Below, in pieces: positions 6,132 to 10,167 of a stretch of DNA of 10,167 nucleotides. Each line of letters opens with the position of its first letter. Position 1 is the stretch's first letter. The position numbers and the translations under genes were made by a program. The DNA is from an uncultured Sphingomonadales bacterium (lineage in GTDB: Bacteria > Pseudomonadota > Alphaproteobacteria > Sphingomonadales > Sphingomonadaceae): assembly GCA_903828025.1 (NCBI GenBank), contig CAIKKO010000355.1:1-10167 (forward strand), in the 5' to 3' direction. The notes under the pieces are model-generated. The model worked only from the letters and a program-made list of their open reading frames with translations, did not search any database and was not told the DNA's origin.

Positions 6132-6933
6132 TCCGGCGATAGCGCACGATCCCCAGCGGGATCAGCGCGAGGTAGAGCGCGCAGATCCCCACCAGCGTGA
6201 ACCACGGCTCGGTAAGCAGCGCGGCGATCACCAGTCCCGCCAGCGCAATAACCTCAAGCCGGATCGCCCGGCGCGGACGGAGCGATGCCCAGCCCAGGGT
6301 CGGCAGGTTCGAGATCATCAAGAACGCGATCAGCAAGGCCCAACCGCCGACCAGCAACGGATGGCGCAGCACTGCCCAATCACTCGCAAACCACAGATAA
6401 AGCGGCAAAAAGGCAAGCCCCGCGCCCACTGGCGCAGGCACCCCGGTCATGAACCCGGCTGACTTGTGCGGCTGCCCGGGCAGATCGATTGAGGCGTTGA
6501 AGCGCGCAAGGCGCAGCGCGCAGCATACGGCGAGTGCGAGGGCCGCCAGCCAGCCCAGCCGGGGCACCTGATCCAGCGACCACAGATACAGAATAAGCGC
6601 GGGCGCAACCCCGAACGCAATGGCATCGGACAGACTGTCGAGCTCTGCCCCGAAGCGCGACTGCGCTTTCATCAGCCGCGCCACCCGGCCATCGATGCCA
6701 TCGAGCAATCCGGCGAGAATCACCGCCAGCACCGCCGCATGAAAATCGCCCCCGATGGCGAAACGGATGCCGGTCAGGCCGCTGCACAACGCTGCCGACG
6801 TGATCGCATTGGGCACAAGCGCGCGCAAAGTCAGGCCGCGCGGCAAAGGCCGCCGCCCGAAATCCTCGCCTAGCGGAGCACTTTCGCTGGCTGGCCGCTG
6901 CGCTGCATCGCCCGGCCCGGGCGGCGGGGTCAC
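6061..6933 (-). CDS. pssA: CDP-diacylglycerol-serine O-phosphatidyltransferase (phosphatidylserine synthase)
   Basis: Integral-membrane CDP-alcohol phosphatidyltransferase that makes phosphatidylserine from CDP-DAG and serine; Psd from the adjacent gene then decarboxylates it. The full catalytic motif D-x2-D-G-x2-A-R-x8-G-x3-D-x3-D is present: Asp78, Asp81, Gly82, Ala85, Arg86, Gly95, Asp99, Asp103. About seven hydrophobic helices span residues 40-265. The serine-specific assignment rests on the neighbour psd, as the superfamily motif is shared with phosphatidylglycerol-phosphate and phosphatidylcholine synthases. The start is GTG 6933-6931, overlapping the psd stop as GTGA; no later start precedes the catalytic motif, so there is a polar Pro-rich N-terminal extension of about 35 residues. 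The C-terminal Pro-rich tail is encoded inside the convergent overlap with the small membrane gene. Confidence 0.93.
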   Translation of the reverse strand: MTPPPGPGDAAQRPASESAPLGEDFGRRPLPRGLTLRALVPNAITSAALCSGLTGIRFAIGGDFHAAVLAVILAGLLDGIDGRVARLMKAQSRFGAELDSLSDAIAFGVAPALILYLWSLDQVPRLGWLAALALAVCCALRLARFNASIDLPGQPHKSAGFMTGVPAPVGAGLAFLPLYLWFASDWAVLRHPLLVGGWALLIAFLMISNLPTLGWASLRPRRAIRLEVIALAGLVIAALLTEPWFTLVGICALYLALIPLGIVRYRRIRLLRAAALLVRPPASPPQSPQP

Positions 6934-7679
6934 TGCCGCACGCCCTCAAGCATCAGGCACTCGCCCAGCTGCGCCAAAACGGTTTCACCAGCTACCACGC
7001 TCTGGCCGATCAGCACCCGCGGCTCCGTGCCCACAGGCAGATAGACATCCACCCGGCTGCCAAACCGGATCAGCCCGATCCGCTGTCCGCAGGCAACAAT
7101 ATCCCCTGCCTTTACAAAGGGTACGATCCGGCGTGCAACGAGGCCGGCAATCTGGGTGAAGCCCACCCGCACCCCGTCGCCGCGCTCCACCACAAAATGC
7201 TGGCGCTCGTTCTCTTCGCTCGCCTTATCAAGATCGGCGTTGAGGAACTTGCCCGGAATATAGACCACGCGGCGAATCGTGCCGCCAATCGGCGTCCGGT
7301 TGATATGGACATCGAACACCGACATGAAGATCGAGACCCGGGTGACCGGCGCATCGCCCAACCCGGGAAGGCCGCTGCCATCGTCGCCGGTCATCTCGCG
7401 CGGGGGCACAACGGTGCATATCTGCGTGATCAGCCCGTCGGCCGGGGCAATGATCAGGCTTTCGTCGCGCGGTGTGACGCGTTCGGGATCGCGGAAGAAG
7501 GCCAGCACGCCAAGCGTGAGCAAAGCCAGCGGCCAGCCCAGCAGCGAACCGCCAAACAGTCCGCCGAGCAGGAACACGACACCGGCGATCGCACCGAACC
7601 GGCGGCCTTCGGGGTGGATCGTCGGCCAGGTAAAGCCGGCTGTGCCGCGTCCACGATTGTCTAGAATTTCTCCGGGCAT
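6930..7679 (-). CDS. psd: Phosphatidylserine decarboxylase proenzyme
   Basis: Membrane-associated enzyme that converts phosphatidylserine to phosphatidylethanolamine. It is a pyruvoyl enzyme made by self-cleavage. It has 249 residues, matching the short form common in Alphaproteobacteria. Seen: a hydrophobic pair of segments at 29-62, FFRDPER (61-67), APADG (78-82), FMSVFDVHINRTPIGG (118-133), NERQ (157-160), FVKAGD (188-193) and the cleavage site FGSRVDVYLP (206-215). Cleavage between Gly207 and Ser208 should create the beta chain and an alpha chain with N-terminal pyruvate. The ATG at 7679 follows a GAGAGG ribosome site. It is the first gene of the psd-pssA pair. Confidence 0.97.
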   Translation of the reverse strand: MPGEILDNRGRGTAGFTWPTIHPEGRRFGAIAGVVFLLGGLFGGSLLGWPLALLTLGVLAFFRDPERVTPRDESLIIAPADGLITQICTVVPPREMTGDDGSGLPGLGDAPVTRVSIFMSVFDVHINRTPIGGTIRRVVYIPGKFLNADLDKASEENERQHFVVERGDGVRVGFTQIAGLVARRIVPFVKAGDIVACGQRIGLIRFGSRVDVYLPVGTEPRVLIGQSVVAGETVLAQLGECLMLEGVRQ

Positions 7680-7950
7680 TGCGCCTCTCTAGGCTGCGGC
7701 ATGCGTTGCGACAAGCGCGCAGCGGCATCCGCCCGCACCTGTTCGATGCAATCCGCCGAATCGCATGATGCGGCCCCGAACGCCCGGGGACATGTAAAAT
7801 TCTGTAAAATCCCCCTTTAATTCAGACCGATGTGGTGCATCTGGAAATTTATTTTCGGCGCGCTCCGCCGTGCACATGCGCGAACCAAGCGGTAAGATTT
7901 TGCCCGGGGCCCTGCGGCCAAGAGCCGTATTATCCTTAATATTCGTCTAC

Positions 7951-7979
7951 TTGCCATCCGATCTCGCGGCCAGTCTTAT
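7951..7979 (+). promoter_or_regulatory. Candidate sigma70-type promoter for the DUF11 cluster
   Basis: TTGCCA (5 of 6 consensus positions) and TCTTAT (4 of 6) are separated by exactly 17 bases. Transcription would start near 7986, leaving a leader of about 110 bases that contains the CtrA-like site. The match is moderate and no alternative was clearly better. Confidence 0.35.
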
Positions 7980-8055
7980 CTTTCGTTGGTTAATCCCGTT
8001 CCCATCGAGATAGGGCGAACCCGACCCTCCCAGCATGGCCACCATCCCCGCATCC

Positions 8056-8071
8056 TTACGGCTTTTTTAAC
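8056..8071 (+). promoter_or_regulatory. CtrA-like binding site
   Basis: TTAC, seven bases, then TTAAC: one mismatch from TTAA-N7-TTAAC, the box bound by the alphaproteobacterial cell-cycle regulator CtrA. It ends 24 bases before the start codon of the first exported protein. If the predicted start near 7986 is right, bound CtrA would block rather than activate; if it activates, transcription would begin closer to the gene. Confidence 0.38.
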
Positions 8072-8095
8072 CACGGTGAGCGGAAAGGGCTGCGT

Positions 8096-9097
8096 ATGAA
8101 TACGTACACACCCCCTCTCCGCCGGGCGGCGGGCATCACCGGATGCTCGCTTGCCGCCCTGTCCGCAGCCCTGTTCGCCGCAGCACCGGCCCATGCCACC
8201 GGTGTGCTTGCAGGCACACTCATCGAAAATACCGCAACGGCCACGTATCAGTCGGGCGCGGGCACCGGAACCGTCACCTCGAACAAGGTAACGGTCAAGG
8301 TCGACGAGTTGCTCGATGTCGCCGTGGCGACACTGAGCACCGCCCCAGCCACCGGCACGGCAGCAGCACCCGCCGTACTGATCTATTCCGTCACCAACAG
8401 CGGCAACGGCCCAGAGGCCTTCAATCTCGCCGCCGATCCCAAAGTTTCCGGCAACGCTTTCGATGGCACACTCAAGTCGGTTGTGCTCGATAGCAACAAC
8501 AACGGCGTTTATGACGCCGGGGTCGACACTGTGCTCACCACGGGAGCCGCAACCCCGGTTCTCGCGCCGGACAAGTCGATCAAGGTGTTCGTGCTGGTGA
8601 CGTTGCCCGCAGGCGCCACCGACGCTGCCACGAGCCAGGTCCGCCTTACGGCCTCGGCGGTGACGGGCACCGGCACGCCGGGCACCAGCTTTCCCGGCAA
8701 AGGCGAAGGCGGCGGCGATGCAGTTGTCGGCCTGACCACGGCATCGGCCAACTCGCTCGCCGCGCTGATCGCCAGTCTCGCCAATGTGACACTGACCAAA
8801 TCGGCCACGATCCTCGATCCGTTCGGCAACGCCAAGCCCGTGCCCGGCGCGGTCGTGACGTATTCGCTCGCGGCCAAAGTCACCGGCAGCGGCGAGCTTG
8901 ACGGCCTCCACGTGACCGACACCATCCCGGATGGCACGACCTACGTCCCCGGCTCGCTCAAGCTCGATACCGCTGCGCTCACCGATGCCGCCGATGGCGA
9001 TGCCGGAACCGGCGGGGCGAGCGGAATCGATGTCACGCTCGGCAAAGTCCCCGGGGGCACCACCCGCACTGTCGTTTTCGCCGTCAAGATCAACTGA
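8096..9097 (+). CDS. Exported DUF11-domain surface protein
   Basis: Uncharacterised secreted protein of 333 residues. A signal peptide covers 1-34: basic RR at 9-10, hydrophobic 17-30, and the AHA|T cleavage site. The mature part starts with AGTLIENTATATYQ (39-52) and VTSNKVTVKVDELLDVAV (60-77), a beta-rich module. A second module (93-195) has YSVTNSGNGPEAFNL (97-111) and an Asp/Asn loop DSNNNGVYD (132-140) that resembles calcium-binding loops. The C-terminal module (231-333) fits DUF11 (PF01345): VPGAVVTYSL (249-258), VTDTIPDGTTYVPGS (273-287) and LGKVPGGTTRTVVFAV (315-330). There is no C-terminal membrane anchor, sortase motif or autotransporter barrel. ATG 8096 has a GGAAAGG ribosome site. 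It leads a three-gene cluster and shares its first 140 or so residues with the gene at 9745. An adhesion or surface-fibre role is inference. Confidence 0.8.
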   Translation: MNTYTPPLRRAAGITGCSLAALSAALFAAAPAHATGVLAGTLIENTATATYQSGAGTGTVTSNKVTVKVDELLDVAVATLSTAPATGTAAAPAVLIYSVTNSGNGPEAFNLAADPKVSGNAFDGTLKSVVLDSNNNGVYDAGVDTVLTTGAATPVLAPDKSIKVFVLVTLPAGATDAATSQVRLTASAVTGTGTPGTSFPGKGEGGGDAVVGLTTASANSLAALIASLANVTLTKSATILDPFGNAKPVPGAVVTYSLAAKVTGSGELDGLHVTDTIPDGTTYVPGSLKLDTAALTDAADGDAGTGGASGIDVTLGKVPGGTTRTVVFAVKIN

Positions 9098-9116
9098 TCA
9101 ACCAGGGAAGCCAACC

Positions 9117-9674
9117 ATGAACGCCCAGTTTCTTGCCAAGACGTTTCCTGCCAAGCCGTTTGCCGCCAAGGTTCTGGCGGGCGCCGTTGCCGCCGTGCTT
9201 ATGGCCGGTCCGGCCTTTGCAGCACCCGCTGCCGCTCCGGCCCAGACCCCAGCCAAGGCTCCGGCCCCGGCCCCGGCTCAAGTCTCCCTCAAGACCGAAG
9301 TGATGCTCGAAAAGACCGTGACCGAGGACGGCAAAAGCAGCGTCCAGTTGGTCGAGCCGAAGATCGTCGTTCCCGGCGACCGGCTTGTCTACACGATGCG
9401 CTATCACAACGATGGCGCGCTGCCGGCCACCAACTATGTCATGGTCGATCCGCTGCCTTCGGCGGTGGTGCTTGCATCAGACGGTGCCTTTTCTGGCGAA
9501 GTCTCGGTCGATGGCGGCAAGTCGTGGGGGCCGCTCGCGAGCCTCAAGGTATCGGACGGCAAGGACGGCCTTCGTCCGGCTGCGGCCGGTGATGTGACGC
9601 ACTTGCGCTGGACCATCGCGCAGATCGCGCCCGGCGCTTCGGGCCAAGTCGAATTTCACGCAATCGTTCGCTGA
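9117..9674 (+). CDS. Small exported protein with one DUF11-like domain
   Basis: Uncharacterised protein of 185 residues. The signal peptide has an unusually long N-region with repeated AK and F residues (AKTFPAKPFAAKV, 7-19), a hydrophobic core at 20-33 and an AFA|A cleavage site near residue 35. Next comes a low-complexity Ala/Pro/Lys linker (36-55), then one DUF11-like beta domain (56-185): VVPGDRLVYTMRYHNDG (84-100), TNYVMVDPLP (105-114) and WTIAQIAPGASGQVEFHAIV (165-184). ATG 9117 lies 19 bases after the stop of the first cluster gene and follows an AGGGAAG ribosome site, so the two are almost surely co-transcribed. Ala/Pro linkers of this type often span periplasm or cell wall, so it could tether the larger partners; that is speculation. 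Confidence 0.8.
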   Translation: MNAQFLAKTFPAKPFAAKVLAGAVAAVLMAGPAFAAPAAAPAQTPAKAPAPAPAQVSLKTEVMLEKTVTEDGKSSVQLVEPKIVVPGDRLVYTMRYHNDGALPATNYVMVDPLPSAVVLASDGAFSGEVSVDGGKSWGPLASLKVSDGKDGLRPAAAGDVTHLRWTIAQIAPGASGQVEFHAIVR

Positions 9675-9688
9675 AAGGCGAAACGGGG

Positions 9689-9711
9689 GGTCGCACAGCC
9701 TGTGAGCGACC
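9689..9711 (+). other. Intercistronic hairpin
   Basis: In the 70-base gap between the second and third exported-protein genes, GGTCGC and GCGACC form a perfect 6-base-pair stem around a partly self-complementary 11-base interior. No T run follows, so it is not a classical terminator. It could protect or trim the transcript and set the third gene's level separately. Confidence 0.4.
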
Positions 9712-9744
9712 AGAATAATCGCAGGCAACCCAGTGGAGCATAAT

Positions 9745-10167
9745 ATGACGTATCGCAGCAAACTGCTGGGTGCGGCGGGCCTTTTTGCGCTCTCCGTTCT
9801 CGGCGCCAATCCCGCCTACGCGGCCGGCACCACCGCCGGTTCGACGATCACCAACACCGTGTCGGTGGCCTTTCAGGTCGGCGGCATCAGCCAGACGGGC
9901 ACCTCGGCCTCGGACACGCTCACGGTCGACCGCAAGGTCAACCTGACCGTCGCCGAAGTCGGTAACAGCACCACCGTCGTCACGCCGGGCTCGACCTCGC
10001 AGGTGACGACGTTCACGGTGACCAACACCTCGAACGCCGTGCTCGACTTCGCGCTTGCCGCCACCCAGCAGACGGGCGGTGCCGGTGCGCACTCGAACAC
10101 CGACTCGTTCGACGTCACCAACGTCAAGATCTACAAGGATGCCAACGGCAACGGCGTCTATGATGCC
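9745..10167 (+). CDS. Exported DUF11-type surface protein, N-terminal part (truncated by window edge)
   Basis: The 141 residues visible are a paralogue of the 333-residue protein two genes upstream. The signal peptide spans 1-26 (basic RSK at 4-6, hydrophobic core 8-20, AYA|A site). The mature start AGSTITNTVSVAFQ (31-44) matches AGTLIENTATATYQ of the first protein, TLTVDRKVNLTVAE (58-71) matches its TVKVDELLDVAV stretch, TFTVTNTSNAVLDFAL (89-104) matches YSVTNSGNGPEAFNL, and DANGNGVYD (132-140) matches its putative calcium-binding loop. The frame is open to the window edge, so full length is unknown; such proteins often continue into repeated DUF11 domains. ATG 9745 follows a GTGGAG ribosome site. 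It is separated from gene two by 70 bases with a hairpin. Confidence 0.8.
   Translation, partial: MTYRSKLLGAAGLFALSVLGANPAYAAGTTAGSTITNTVSVAFQVGGISQTGTSASDTLTVDRKVNLTVAEVGNSTTVVTPGSTSQVTTFTVTNTSNAVLDFALAATQQTGGAGAHSNTDSFDVTNVKIYKDANGNGVYDA

Larger units (their letters stand above)
7680..8095. other. Divergent intergenic region between psd and the exported-protein cluster
   Basis: 416 bases with no convincing gene; a 62-codon minus-strand frame at 7689-7877 looks spurious. Seen: an 11-base dyad CGCAT-G-ATGCG (7762-7772), a 5-base-pair hairpin CCCCG/CGGGG (7774-7789), two TGTAAAAT copies exactly 10 bases apart (7793-7810), a candidate plus-strand promoter (7951-7979) and a CtrA-like site (8056-8071). 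The centre (7790-7860 and 7925-7950) is clearly A/T-richer than the flanking genes. No psd promoter was clear enough to call. Confidence 0.7.

Noticed and set aside
7689..7877. 62-codon minus-strand open frame upstream of psd
   Set aside because: Mixed composition without codon bias, no ribosome site, and it would span the likely psd regulatory region.
7976..8911. 311-codon open frame on the minus strand across the first exported-protein gene
   Set aside because: Composition is Gly/Arg/Cys-rich with no recognisable domain, while the plus strand has a signal peptide, DUF11 motifs and a good ribosome site; it is a shadow of a G+C-rich gene.

Overview
The window looks like part of a sphingomonad chromosome (Alphaproteobacteria, order Sphingomonadales; Novosphingobium or a close relative is my best guess). 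Three things point there: high G+C with strongly G/C-rich third codon positions, the gene order rpsB-tsf-pyrH-frr-uppS-cdsA-dxr, and a short dispersed-repeat motif of a type I associate with sphingomonad genomes. The genus call is inference from the protein sequences and layout.

Positions 1-5341 (minus strand) hold a translation and cell-envelope core. rpsB and tsf (ribosomal protein S2, EF-Ts) come first and end in a clear Rho-independent terminator at 3416-3457. A good sigma70-type promoter at 3339-3366 then starts a second unit: pyrH (UMP kinase), frr (ribosome recycling factor), uppS (undecaprenyl diphosphate synthase), cdsA (CDP-diacylglycerol synthase) and dxr (isoprenoid DXP reductoisomerase, cut by the window edge). 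These five are packed with gaps or overlaps of +3, -4, about -14 and -4 bases. dxr and uppS feed the isoprenoid carrier lipid for the cell wall; cdsA makes the CDP-DAG used by pssA further along the window.

Positions 5342-5831 are non-coding. They contain a folded rpsB leader on the minus strand and, on the plus strand, a promoter with a perfect TTGACA -35 box overlapped by GAAC-N7-GAAC, the alphaproteobacterial LexA (SOS) operator. This promoter points at an unrecognised 99-residue one-pass membrane protein (5832-6131), which I consider the most interesting candidate here: a possible SOS-induced membrane effector. Its 3' end overlaps the convergent pssA gene by 71 bases.

Positions 6061-7679 (minus strand) hold psd-pssA, which make phosphatidylethanolamine from CDP-DAG via phosphatidylserine.

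Positions 7680-8095 are a divergent intergenic region with a candidate promoter, a near-consensus CtrA site and a pair of helically phased repeats. From 8096 to the right edge (plus strand) lie three consecutive exported proteins built of DUF11-like beta-sandwich domains: a 333-residue protein, a 185-residue protein, and a third that runs off the window and is a paralogue of the first. They look like an uncharacterised cell-surface system.
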